DNA of 64,000 bases from Fallopia convolvulus (taxonomy: Eukaryota; Streptophyta; Magnoliopsida; Caryophyllales; Polygonaceae). The stretch spans positions 27,265,328 through 27,329,327 of the forward strand of contig OZ024728.1 of NCBI GenBank assembly GCA_964016875.1, written 5' to 3'. The translations under genes and the position numbers were made by a program. Shown in pieces: positions 42,800-53,881 of the stretch (position 1 is its first letter; each line of letters begins with the position of its first letter). The notes under the pieces are model-generated. The model saw nothing but the letters and a program-made list of their open reading frames with translations. It was not told the DNA's origin and searched no databases.

Positions 42800-43454
42800 A
42801 CAACCCTCTTAATCTGCAAAGGGTTCACAGGGGAAGTATGAAATTAGGTTTGAAAGCAAGCAAATAAAGGAGCAACCGTAAACACAGATGTGTAAGGAAG
42901 ATACAGAGGAAAGATTGCTTCCGACAAACAATAAAGAATGCAACATTAGACAGAGAGGAATTGCAACCCTAGTTCTATCCAACGGCCATGAAACGACGAT
43001 AATTGAACTGTACAATCGTAGTGCTCAAATTCAAAATTGTAATGGAAGTCCTTTCATTCAATCAACTCACACCAAAACAGATCAAGAACATCAAAGGGGC
43101 CGTCAAAGCGCCCGAACAGACAGCAAAAGAAAAATAATCAAAATAAGTAGTCAGGAATTGCAACTTAGCCGCAGAGATTATAAGTGCATGTGGAGTTCAC
43201 GAAGATCATCTCAAGGCCTCGTTCCCTCTCTTGATTCCTACCTTCTCCGATATCGACTCAAAATACGATAGGTACAAGATCAACGATCGAGAAAGGATCA
43301 AGGAGCGAGTAGAATCAGAAAAGTCATCTAAAAGTTGGTAGCGAAGCTTTTCAAAGAAGCTTCGCTCCATAACGACGTCGTCTAGCTGGGTATTTTTTAT
43401 TTATTTCATTTTTTTGATAAGGTAAGAACTCGGAATAAAAATGGCTCACCCGAC
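42800..43454. other. Non-coding flank of the Myb/SANT-like gene
   Basis: No convincing exon. It holds a 17-nt inverted repeat GAAGCTTTTCAAAGAAGCTTC (43346-43366, AAGCTT halves), otherwise mixed sequence. The missing first exon of the gene at 41813-42692 may lie here. Confidence 0.3.
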
Positions 43455-43669
43455 TAGGGGTGTCCATCGGGCGGGTCGGGTCGGGTTTGGGTCGGGTCAA
43501 TTCAGTTTTTGTTAATCTCGGGTTCGGGATTTTTCGAATTCGGGACAAATCTGTTTGGGTCGGACATGTCTCGTGTATAAAAAAATTAATTTTTCTCGGG
43601 CCGGGTTCGTGTTCGGAGTCGTGCGGGTCGGACGGGTTTCTCGGGTCGGGTAAAGTTTTGACAACCCTA
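43455..43669 (+). mobile_element. hAT-type MITE, 215 bp, with 8-bp target duplication
   Basis: It begins TAGGGGTGTCCATCGGG and ends TTTTGACAACCCTA; the terminal inverted repeat is TAGGGGTGTC against TAGGGTTGTC (9 of 10). CACCCGAC flanks both sides (43447-43454 and 43670-43677). The interior is rich in GGGTCGG repeats. No transposase ORF, hence non-autonomous. Confidence 0.85.
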
Positions 43670-43677
43670 CACCCGAC

Positions 43678-44100
43678 CCACCCATCACTCGCGGGTCAGT
43701 CGGGTGACCCACCACCCGTGAATTATTACGTTAGAATACTATTAATTAGTCAATTAAAATTCGAGTTAAAAGAACTAATGCATTGATATTGGTGCCCCTA
43801 AAAATAGGCGACAAGTAGAAATTTGGCTGTGAAGTTGAGAAAACAATAGTCGAGACTCAAAAATAACGGCCGATGAAATGAAAGTGGCAATGTTATTGGG
43901 GAAGCTAGAGGAATGAAGCTGAAAATTATAAAATGAAACATGACATATAACTATATAAGTTGTAGAATATCAACAAACAGTCAAACTCATCAAGTGTTCA
44001 AAGCTCCTCAACCACTTAAACTATCTGTTAAGATTTTACCGATCGCCAGATATCGTACTCTGGTATTTGTCAATCATGCATATTAATTGGCCCATGAATG
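43678..44100. other. Non-coding DNA
   Basis: I see no gene or repeat in this stretch. Confidence 0.4.
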
Positions 44101-44612
44101 TTTGATAACTAGTTGGTATATTTAACGTAAATGCACACCTCGTGTTGCCAATTGCACACCCTACGCCATAAATCGTAAACCCAACAATCACGATATCCTA
44201 CGATGCAGTTTTTGATCCATATACGAATCGTATTGCTTTCCAAAACCTAACATGTATTTAGTCTCGTATTCGTATTAGTTTAATTATGATCCTGAATATA
44301 GGACCTTACGATCCCATCCATCAAGCTTGCCAGGGCCTCCTTATGGCCCGTGAAAGTTTGATAACTAGTTGGTATATTTAACGTAAATGCACACCTCGTG
44401 TTGTCAATTGCACATTCTACGCCCTAAACCATAAACCCAACAATCACGATATCCTACGATCCAGTTTTTGATCCATATACAGATCGTATTGCTTTCCAAA
44501 ACCTAACATGTATTTAGTCTCGTTTTCGTATTAGTTTAATTATGATCCTTAACATAGGACCTTACGATCCCATCCATCAAGCTTGTCAGGGCCTTCTTAT
44601 GGTATCCGACCC
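44101..44612. repeat. 256-bp tandem duplication
   Basis: TTTGATAACTAGTTGGTATA starts unit 1 at 44101 and unit 2 at 44357. The units share CACGATATCCTACGATSCAG, TTTTTGATCCATATACRRAT and GATCCCATCCATCAAGCTTG, with about 5% differences by eye. Confidence 0.85.
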
Positions 44613-45850
44613 TAAAACACTATCCCAATCCGAAGTAGACATTTGACATTTTAACATCTCTGTTTCACTGTTTCAAACAAATGCAAAACCGCACATAGCG
44701 AGGTACACCATAAACTATACCTTTTTCATTATTTTTGAGAAATGCACACCATGTGATTTCCTATGATCGAGGTTATGAGGATTAGGATCCTATCTGTGTT
44801 GGATCGGATTATACGATCTGGTCGATGACCCATAAGATCATGCTTTCAAAGTATGCAATGCCAGTGTAATGGATTGTATATGTTGCTATTTATGAAGTAA
44901 TTCCAAAACGGTTACCGGTAGTTTTCCTGATGTGGGGGTGACCTGGACAGTGGTTTACCATCAGTTACAACTTCTGTCAACTACCTCTCCATGTGTTCCC
45001 ACTACCGTTATACGTCCCTAGGAGTATCTAATCAAATTAGAAAACTTATCACCGATTTCATACACGTTGTTGTAATGATTCAAAGGTAGTTACCAAGTGG
45101 TTACCCCAGAACCGTCACTCAAGTCATTGAACTCACTAAAGTCAGGGACTTCTCAAGTGTCGACGTGAATCCCGATCAAACATAAACCGACGTCGGTGAT
45201 TTCTCAAGGGTTGATGACACTAAGATCACCAACATGTTGCACACGATATGGATCGTATAATCGATATCCTCGTAGAATCGGATCGGTCTTTCGATAAAAA
45301 CCTTGCAAATCATCATCCTCGCGTAGCTTTAAAATTCATCTGGAATGCTAGAGCAGTACCTAAACTAAATTAAGTTTCTACCTAAACTAAATTAAGTTCT
45401 TACCTAAACTAAATTAATTTTTCTATACATTTTGAAGTAATGCTTATTTTATTGACAATGCGTATCATTTTACCTAAACTAAGTTAATTTTCTATGGTGT
45501 ACAGCTGGACAGCTAGGGCAGTACATATGTAGATGTTGAATATTTGCTACTAGCGGCAGTACTGCAATCTTGTCACTGTGCGTCTGTGCCACATCCCATC
45601 ATAGATCGAAGATTTCAATAAAATATTTCGGTAAATGTGGATCGTTCATGGTGGCACCATCAAACGCCTAAGGGTGTGCAATTCGAAATAAGGTTATTGG
45701 ATTTCTAGTTCGGGTGAGGTATAGCATTTAGGGTTTAGGGTGTGCAATTCGTTATTTGTGGTGTGCAATATACCCTATTATCTAATCAAGCAAAGTTTCT
45801 TTGATAAAAGGCCACGTATGAATGAAGTTATGTTCGCAAACCGATCATTT
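44613..45850. other. Non-coding DNA with a short tandem repeat
   Basis: No gene. ACCTAAACTAAATTAAGTTT-type units (about 22 bp) repeat three times at 45359-45418, with a fourth diverged copy at 45472. Telomere-like TAGGGTTTAGGG lies at 45728-45739, and the words GTGTGCAATTCG and TGCACAC recur. Confidence 0.5.
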
Positions 45851-46500
45851 TGTGGGTTTGAAAGCTTTAGCTATTTTGTGTTTGGATCATCTAAAACATG
45901 CACATGACAAGCGATGCACTAATGCACACTTTCGAAAATAACGTATTGCACACTTCCGCTAAATCCACCATTACCCTAATTGAGAAATGAACAATATCAA
46001 CTTCGAAGGGATCATATTCTCTCGGATGTGTTTGCTTGAAAGCCGTAGTTATTTTGTGTTTGGATCATCTAAAACAAACACATGACAAGCGATGCACTAA
46101 TGCATACTTTCGAAAATAACGTATTGCACACTTGCGCTAAATCCACCATTACCCAAATCGAGAAATGCACAATATCAACTTCGAAGGGATCATATTCTCT
46201 CGGGATTGTTTTCTTGCCGTTGTTATTTTGTGTTTAGATCATCTAAAACAAACACATGACAAACGATGAACCAATGCACACTTTCGCAAATTTTGAATTG
46301 CACACTTGCGCGAAATCCACTAAACCCAAATTCGAGACATGCACAATATCAACTTCAAAGGGATCTTATTTTCTCGGGCTTGTTTGCTTGAAAGTCGTTG
46401 TAATTTTGTGTTTAGATCATCTAAAACAAACACATGCCAAACGATGCACTAATGTACACTTTCGAAAACAACGTATTGCACACTTGCAGTAAATCCATGT
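45851..46500. repeat. Satellite-like ~178-bp tandem repeat, four copies
   Basis: Using TTTTGTGTTTRGATCATCTA as marker, units start at 45874, 46052, 46226 and 46404 (periods 178, 174, 178). Each unit contains CGATGCACTAATGCACACTT, ATTGCACACTTGCGCTAAAT and CAACTTCGAAGGGATCATAT. Related units lie at 57830-58210 and a fragment at 56276-56400. Confidence 0.85.
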
Positions 46501-46938
46501 TGATAGGATTTGGTGATCGGTATGACAGGATATATAATATTACATTATTTAAGTTTCTTCACATTCCAATTTTCATTGAAAATTAGCATCAACCAAAAAA
46601 TTGGATTATTAGTTGTGTTGGGATTATAAATCATAAGATGGAAATCACAAAAAATGTGGGTGGGTTTGTGTAATTTATGCTAGAAATTATGACATTGGAT
46701 TTACTTTGGGTCTTTGGCAACAAAACAGATCCCACAAAGCAACTTTTCACATTGGGATTGCGTTGAACAAATCTTAACCATCAACTCAAACACCATCCAA
46801 CGGCTCCATGAACCGTCAATCAAAGGAATGCATGCTAATATACAATACCCTTTGAAGAGAGGGGCTACTCATTTTCATAAATATTTTCTTCTTTCAACAA
46901 AAAAAGTCTCTCAATTTCTGGTCTCAGATCTGGAACAT

Positions 46939-47262
46939 ATGAAGCGCCCACGATACAACGAGGATGAAGATTTCGAAACACAATATGAAAAGCTACAGTT
47001 GGGTTATGAAAGCATTGTACGCACTTACTGTGCTCTACAAAGTCGATGTCATGTTATGGAAACTGAGATCCGAGTCAAGGATCTCGAAATCAAGGTTATT
47101 CAGCAAGAAGCAGCCGATTTGAAGAATTACTTCACGAGACTTCGTCGACTGCAAGTCATAAAGCGTTTGAAGAATGCTACTGAGGCAGAAGAGGCCGCCC
47201 TGGACCGCCAGTATCCAACCGCTCCCGATTTGGAGGTCGTTAACAAGGAAGATGTGAAATGA
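46939..47262 (+). CDS. Small coiled-coil protein, 107 aa, unrecognised
   Basis: I chose ATG 46939 (MKRPRYNEDEDFETQYEKL) because the upstream sequence looks like a 5' UTR; the frame stays open back to 46714. The product is hydrophilic and helical with heptad-like spacing (METEIRVKDLEIKVIQQEAA). Its C-terminal YFTRLRRLQVIKRLKNATEA, then ALDRQY and DLEVVNKED, is shared with the ORF at 47988-48293 (YYTRLGRLQV, SLDKDY, LLNKEY). The two are paralogues about 1 kb apart on the same strand. No known domain. No lesion seen. Confidence 0.55.
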   Translation: MKRPRYNEDEDFETQYEKLQLGYESIVRTYCALQSRCHVMETEIRVKDLEIKVIQQEAADLKNYFTRLRRLQVIKRLKNATEAEEAALDRQYPTAPDLEVVNKEDVK

Positions 47263-47518
47263 AGTTATCAAACCCTGTGTTTCAAACTCAGAGAAGTCTG
47301 TCTTGTCCGTTTGCAATCATTGAAGCAATATTACTAATTATGACTTAGATGTTGGTTATTGTAGTGGTTGTGTACCCAGTGGTTGTTATTATGACGTGTA
47401 ATGTTTGCAATCCAGTTAAGTTGGTTTTTGATTGAATGGTATTTGTGGTTTGTATTAAGTTAATGGAGGTATCATTTTGGTTTGAATTGTATTTTGATTG
47501 AATGGTACTTGTGATTTT

Positions 47519-47745
47519 TTCCTTGCAATTATGTTGTTGGATTTTGGTAGTGAATTGCACACTCTACTGATACAGATTGCACACTTATAACTGTTTAATA
47601 AACCTCGTTCCCTATGATATGATTTTATAATTAGGAACCACCCCTAAAATGATAATTATGTATTCTTAAACATAATAATTACCACTGGGCTAATTATTTT
47701 TTCTAGGGAATGAATCTTATTTTATATAAAAAATAAAAACTTGGC
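47519..47745. repeat. Dispersed repeat, copy 1 of 3
   Basis: TTGCAATTATGTTGTTGGAT, GTGAATTGCACACTCTACTG, ATACAGATTGCACACTT, then ACCACCCCTAAAATGATAAT. The same ordered blocks recur at 53882-54110 and 54246-54480, downstream of the F-box array. Confidence 0.75.
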
Positions 47746-47987
47746 CAAGTCATTTTATAAACTAGAAACGTAAGCCATTTTATAAACTAAATGAAGGCCG
47801 GGCTCCTTTTTTTGGTATACATATATTGTAGACGACAAGCTATTTTAAGAAATCAAACGTCCGGTCACCTCTATCTTCTTTGAAAACTGAAGAGTCTCTG
47901 AGTAGTCAGTCCCTGTTCACTCCCCAAAAACCTAGTGGGTTTCGTTCATGGCTTCTTCCTCAACGCGCCCTAGTTACTGCGATTGCG

Positions 47988-48293
47988 ATGAATGTGAACA
48001 CCGATTTGACTGGAAACAAGAAGGTTATCTCAGTCTCTCTCGTGTACAATGCTCTCGTACGTCGTTTTCAGTCCTATTACACGGCGAGCCAAACAACAGA
48101 TCTTAAACTGAAGGGGGTGAAGGCGGAAGAGGCGAAGCTGAAGGATTATTACACGCGGTTAGGCCGTTTGCAAGTCCTTGACGCGTACAAATTGGGCGTT
48201 AATGAAGAGAAGGCTTCTCTGGACAAGGACTATGCATCCCCTCCTAACTTGCATGCTCTTCTCAACAAAGAGTACAAACTACCTAACCCTTAA
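47988..48293 (+). CDS. Small coiled-coil protein, 101 aa, paralogue of the preceding ORF
   Basis: The ATG at 47988 gives MNVNTDLTGNKKVISVSLVY; a second ATG (47947) in another frame opens a shorter unrelated ORF, so the start is not certain. The C-terminal half KLKDYYTRLGRLQVLDAYKL, EEKASLDKDY, NLHALLNKEYK matches the neighbour. The 3' UTR sequence at 48343 (TGATTGCACTTGGGCAG) became the left edge of the F-box tandem unit that follows. Function unknown. Confidence 0.5.
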   Translation: MNVNTDLTGNKKVISVSLVYNALVRRFQSYYTASQTTDLKLKGVKAEEAKLKDYYTRLGRLQVLDAYKLGVNEEKASLDKDYASPPNLHALLNKEYKLPNP

Positions 48294-48342
48294 TTTGCTT
48301 TTATTTTCGGTTCAATTAGAAGTTTGTGTTGTTGGGCATCTT

Positions 48343-49364
48343 TGATTGCACTTGGGCAGTTATCTTTGTTTTGAGAGATGGTTTATTTAAAACAATTGAA
48401 GTTTAAATATCATGAAGAAGACGGAAAAGTAGTATCGAATCCGAGTCAATTTCGGGTTTTTTGATAGTCTGGTCAAAATCGAATCCGGGTCAATTGAATT
48501 GATTGCCCTAATAGTTGTTACCACAAGAGTATTGCGAGCCTTTTTGTGGATGGGATAACGGTTGCTTGAACCGGACAATTGAATTGATTGCCCATATAGT
48601 TATTCATTATTATACTGTTGAATTTATAAAATAACCGATCTTCCATAGGTGGTGCACGACGACAAGAAGTCTGACAAATTCTGCACAGCACCTACCGGAC
48701 GACATTCGAAACAACATACTATACCTGTTGTCGCCGAGGATTTAGTCCAGTGCCAGGTCGTATCCAGCGAGTGGATGGCCTTGATAAGGTGTAGCGAATT
48801 TCTTCTACGACACGTACGCAGCTCAAAGGCAACTCCTGGAAGACGAATGTTGATGACGGTCCAGGGCGCCAGCTGTGAGTGTGTGATGCTAGATGAAACT
48901 ACCTTTGCCAAAACTTCCTGCTCACTTCGGAAACTAGGGAAGATCAGTTCAATTTCAGACATGTGGTGCATCATCTCTTATATTTACGGGTTGTTCCTGC
49001 TGAAACGGGGGACGGACAGGGAGGAATTTGCCCCATTATAGCTCTAGAACCCCGCACTAAGAAAGACGCTGAAATTGCCATCAGTTTCGTATTGTCCTTC
49101 AAGAAAAACTTACAGGACAATTAACCATGATCTGGGCCTGGGTTATGACGCGGAAAGCGATGATTACAAGGTGGTCATGTTAACTTTTCTTCGTTCCGAG
49201 TTTGATCGTATCGCTGTGTTTACGTCAAGAGCTTTGCATGGACGCTGAAGGGCGCAAACATGCCACTCTGCTGGAAACCAAGCTTATGGTCCGAAGAGGT
49301 CTGCTATTTCAAAGGGGCACTGTATTTCTTGAACTAAGACAATTCTAGTGATTTATCCACGCCG
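48343..49364 (+). pseudogene. F-box tandem unit 1 (A-type), 1022 bp
   Basis: The first unit contains ~340 bp of 3'-UTR-derived and upstream sequence, then an F-box gene body (from about 48686). The F-box is frameshifted by loss of one C (GTCGCCGAGG instead of GTCGCCCGAGG, about 48735). Further on come DMWCIISYIYGLFLLKRGTD and EEFAPL, then TAG CTC TAG. The C-terminal third found in unit 5 is absent. F-box proteins are substrate adaptors of SCF ubiquitin ligases; this copy cannot make one. Confidence 0.75.
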
Positions 49365-50388
49365 TGATTACACTTGGGAAATTATCTTTATTTTGGGAGG
49401 TGGTTTATTTAAAACAATTGAAGTTTAAATATCATGAAGAAGACGGAAAAGTAGTATTGAATCCGGGTCAATTTCGGGTTTTTTGATAGTCTGGTCAAAA
49501 TCGAATCCGGGTCAATTGAATTGATTGCCCTAATAGTTGTTACCACAAGAGTATTGTTAGCCTTTTTGTGGATGAGATAACGGTTGCTTGATCCGGACAA
49601 TTGAATTGATTACCCTTATAGTTATTCATTATTATACTATTGAATTTATAAAATAACTCATCTCCCATAGGTGCTGCACGACGACAAGAAGTCTGACAAA
49701 TTCTGCTCAGCACCTAACGAACGACATTCGAAACAACATACTATTCCTGTTGTCGCCCTTGGATTTAGTCCAGTGCCAAGTCATATCCGTCAAGTGGATG
49801 GCCTTGATAAGGAGTAGCGAATATCTCCTACGACACGTACGAAGCTCAAAGGAAACTCTTGGAAGACGAATGCTGATGACGGTCCAGGGCGCCAACTGCG
49901 ATTGTGTGACGCTAGATGATCTTACCTTTGCCGAAACTTCCTGCTCACTTCGGCAACTAGGGGAGATCGGTTCAATTTCAGACATGTGGTGCAATATCTC
50001 TTATATTGACGGGTTGTTCTTGCAGAGACGGGGGACGGACACGGAGGAATTTGCCCCGTTATAGCTCTAGAACCCCGCACTCAAAAAGACGTTGAAATTG
50101 CCATTTGTTCCATATTGTCCTCCAAGAAAAACTTACGGGACATTTACCCTTGATCTTTGCCTGGGTTATGACGCGGAAAGCAATTATTACAACGTGGTCA
50201 TGTTAATCTTTCTTCGTTTTGAGTTGGATCGTGTCGTTGTGTTTAGCGTCAAGAGCTTTGCATGGACGCTGAAGGGCGCGGACATGCCACTCTGCTGGAA
50301 ACCAAGCTTATGGTCCGAAGAGGCCTGCTATTTCAAAGGGGCGTTGTATTTCTTGAACCAAGACAATTCTAGTGATTTATCCACGTCG
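49365..50388 (+). pseudogene. F-box tandem unit 2 (B-type), 1024 bp
   Basis: The F-box frame is open (ILYSCCRP-type shift absent; DLVQCQVISVKWMALIRSSE) through FLQRRGTDTEEFAPL, then TAG at 50062 and TAG at 50068 (units without lesion read CAG and TGG). The same frame reopens to DLSTS and stops at the duplication junction. Diagnostic B-type bases: CCGTTATAG, GACACGGAGG. Confidence 0.75.
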
Positions 50389-51412
50389 TGATTGCACTTG
50401 GGCAGTTATCTTTATTTTGGGAGGTGATTTATTTAAAACAATTGAAGTTTAAATATCATGAAGAAGACGGAAAAGTAGTATCGGATCCGGGTCAATTTCG
50501 GCTTTTTTGATAGTCTGGTCAAAATCGAATCCGGGTCAATTGAATTGATTGCCCTAATAGTTGTTACCACAAGAGTATTGTGAGCCTTTTTGTGGATGAG
50601 ATAATGGTTGCTTGAACCGGACAATTGAATTGATTGCCCTTATAGTTATTCATTATTATACTGTTGAATTTATAAAATAACTGATCTTCCATAGGTGGCG
50701 CACGACGACAAGAAGTCTGACAAATTCTGCTCAGCACCTACCGGACGATATTCGAAACAACATACTAGACCTGTTGTCGCCCGAGGATTTAGTCCAATGC
50801 CAGGTCGTATCCAGCAAGTGGATGGCCTTGATAAGGTGTAGCGAATTTCTTCTACGACACGTACGCAGCTCAAAGGCAACTCTTGGAAGACGAATGTTGA
50901 TGACGGTCCAGGGCGCCAACTGTGAATGTGTGATGCTAGATGAAACTACCTTTGCCAAAACTACCTGCTCACTTCGGAAACTAGGGGAGATCAGTTCAAT
51001 TTCAGACATGTGGTGCATCATCTCTTATATTGACGGGTTGTTCCTGCTGAAACGGGGGACGGACAGGGAGGAATTTGCCCCATTATAGCTCTAGAACCCC
51101 GTACTAAGAAAGACGCTGAAATTGCCATCAGTTCCGTATTGTCCTTCAAGAAAAACTTACAGGACAATTAACCTTGATCTTGGCCTGGGTTATGACGCGG
51201 AAAGCGATGATTACAAGGTGGTCATGTTAACCTTTCTTCGTTCCGAGTTGGATCGTGTCGCTGTGTTTAGCGTCAAGAGCTTTGCATGGACGCTGAAGGG
51301 CGCAAACATGCCACTTTGCTGAAAACCAAGCTTATGGTCCGAAGAGGTCTGCTATTTCAAAGGGGCGCTGTATTTCTTGAACCAAGACAATTCTAGTGAT
51401 TTATCCACGCCG
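50389..51412 (+). pseudogene. F-box tandem unit 3 (A-type), 1024 bp
   Basis: It encodes a recognisable F-box (LPDDIRNNILDLLSPEDLVQ, CQVVSSKWMALIRCSEFLL, from about 50734). There is no in-frame ATG before it. The same TAG...TAG pair follows EEFAPL (about 51086-51094), and a further TGA replaces TGG at MPLC(W)KPS (about 51320). A-type bases: CCATTATAG, GACAGGGAGG. Confidence 0.75.
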
Positions 51413-52437
51413 TGATTGCACTTGGGAAATTATCTTTATTTTAGGAGGTGGTTTATTTAAAACAATTGAAGTTTAAATATCATGAAGAAGACGGAAAAGT
51501 AGTATTGAATCCGGGTCAATTTCGGGTTTTTTGATAGTCTGGTCAAAATCGAATCCGGGTCAAATTAATTGATTGCCCTAATAGTTGTTACCACAAGAGT
51601 ATTGTTAGCCTTTTTGTGGATGAGATAACGGTTGCTTGATCCGGACAATTGAATTGATTACCCTTATAGTTATTCATTATTATACTATTGAATTTATAAA
51701 ATAACTCATCTCCCATAGGTGGTGCACGACGACAAGAAGTCTGACAAATTCTGCTCAGCACCTAGCGAACGACATTCGAAACAACATACTACTCCTGTTG
51801 TCGCCCGAGGATTTAGTCCAGTGCCAGGTCATATCCGTCAAGTGGATGGCCTTGATAAGGAGTAGCGAATATCTCCTACGACACGTACGAAGCTCAAAGG
51901 AAACTCTTGGAAGACGAATGCTGATGACGGTCCAGGGCACCAGCTGCGAATTGTGTGACGCTAGATGAAACTACCTTTGCCGAAACTTCCTGCTCACTTC
52001 GGCAACTAGGGGAGATCGGTTCAATTTCAGACATGTGGTGCAATATCTCTTATATTGACGGGTTGTTCTTGCTGAGACGGGGGACGGACACGGAGGAATT
52101 TGCCCCGTTATAGCTCTAGAACCCCGCACTCAAAAAGACGCTGAAATTGCCATCTGTTCCATATTGTCCTCCAAGAAAAAATTACGGGACATTTACCCTT
52201 GATCTTTTCCTGGGTTATGACGCGGAAAGCGATTATTACAACGTGGTCATGTTAATCTTTCTTCGTTTTGAGTTGGATCGTGTCGTTGTGTTCAACGTCA
52301 AGAGCTTCGCATGGACGCTGAAGGGCGCGGACATGCCACTTTGCTGGAAACCAAGCATATGGTCCAAAGAGGCCTGCTATTTCAAAGGGGCGCTGTATTT
52401 TTTGAACCAAAACAATTCTAGTGATTTATCCACGTCG
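51413..52437 (+). pseudogene. F-box tandem unit 4 (B-type), 1025 bp
   Basis: Close to unit 2. It has one extra A in CTGCGAATTGTGTG (about 51952), causing a frameshift, and the shared TAG CTC TAG (about 52111-52119). The tail MPLCWKPSIWSKEACYFKGA is open to the junction stop. Confidence 0.75.
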
Positions 52438-53869
52438 TGATTGCACTTGGGCAGTTATCTTTATTTTGGGAGGTGATTTATTTAAAACAAATGAAGTTTA
52501 AATATCATGAAGAAGACGGAAAAGTAGTATCGGATCCTGGTCAATTTCGGCTTTTTTGATAGTCTGGTCAAAATTGAATCCGGGTCAATTGAATTGATTG
52601 CCCTAATAGTTGTTACCACAAGAGTATTGTGAGCCTTTTTGTGGAAGAGATAATGGTTGCTTGAACCGGACAATTGAATTGATTGCCCTTATAGTTATTC
52701 ATTATTATACTATCGAATTTATAAAATAACTCATCTCCCATAGTTGGTGCACGACGACAAGAAGTCTGACAAATTCTGGTCAGCACCTATCGGACGACAT
52801 TGGAAACAACATACTACTCCTATTGTCGCCCGAGAATTTAGTCCAGTGCTAGGTCGTATTCGTCGAGTGGATGGCCTTGATAAGGAGTAGCGAATTTCTG
52901 GTACGACATGTACGCAGCTCAAAGGCAACTCCTGGAAGACGAATGCTGATGACGGTCCAGGGTGCCACCTGCGATTGTGTGACGCTAGATGAAACTACCT
53001 TTGCCGAAACTTCCTTCTCACTTCGACAACTAGGGGAGATCGGTTCAATTTCAGACATGTGGTGCAATATCTCTTATATTGACGGGTTGTTCTTGCTGAG
53101 ACGGGGGACGGACAGGGAGGAATTTGCCCCGTTACAGCTCTGGAACCCCGCACTCAGAAAGATGCTAAAATTGCCAGTTGTTCTGTATTGTCCTCCAAGA
53201 AAAACTTACGGGACATTTACCCTTGATCTTGGCCTGGGTTATGACGCGGAAAGCGATGATTACAAGTTGGTCATGTTAATCTTTCTTCGTTTCGAGTTGT
53301 ATCGTGTCGCTATGTTCAGCATCAACAGCTTTGCATGGACGCTGAAGGGTGCGGACATGCCACTTTGCTGGAAACCAAGCTTATGGTCTTAAGAGGCCTG
53401 CTATTTCAAAAGGTTGCTGTATTTCTTGAACCACGACAATTCTAGTGATTTATCCACCTGCAACCTGGTTTCCTACACATTATCCACGGGGGTGATGAAG
53501 ATGAAATCTTTGCCAGCAGAAGTTATCAGTCCATCTGTGTGCTTGGGAAAGGCTGTAGTTATCGACAATGGGTCGACGTTGGTGGTTTCTAATTTCTTGT
53601 ATGAGATGTGGGTTATGAAAGAGTCGAACGGGAATGTCAAATGGGTAAGGCAATACACCTTTGACTTCCCATGGGCACGTGCCATACATGTCACGCCAAA
53701 CAATGTTGTATTGCTACACCCACTGGAACGCCGTGATAATGGTCTAGAAGTGGCGCTGCTCGTATATACCCTTGGTGACACACTCACTCGTAGAGTGGTA
53801 ATGAGGCCACATCCGACGAGCACTATTCATTACATCTCTGAGTACGTGCCAAGTCTGCTGCTGCTTTAG
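52438..53869 (+). pseudogene. F-box unit 5, the only unit with a full-length C-terminus
   Basis: Same start as the other units, but it continues past the junction (DLSTCNLVSYTLSTGVMKMK) to a natural end ...HYISEYVPSLLLL at 53869. F-box LSDDIGNNILLLLSPENLVQ, then TAG where siblings have CAG (about 52852). It keeps CAG and TGG at the positions where units 1-4 have TAG (FAPLQLWNPALRKMLKLPV). A TAA at 53390-53392 replaces GAA. The C-terminal region (VVIDNGSTLVVSNFLYEMWV) fits an F-box-associated domain. Probably the template from which the truncated units were derived. Two stops make it a pseudogene. Confidence 0.75.
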
Positions 53870-53881
53870 TGGATTAATTTT

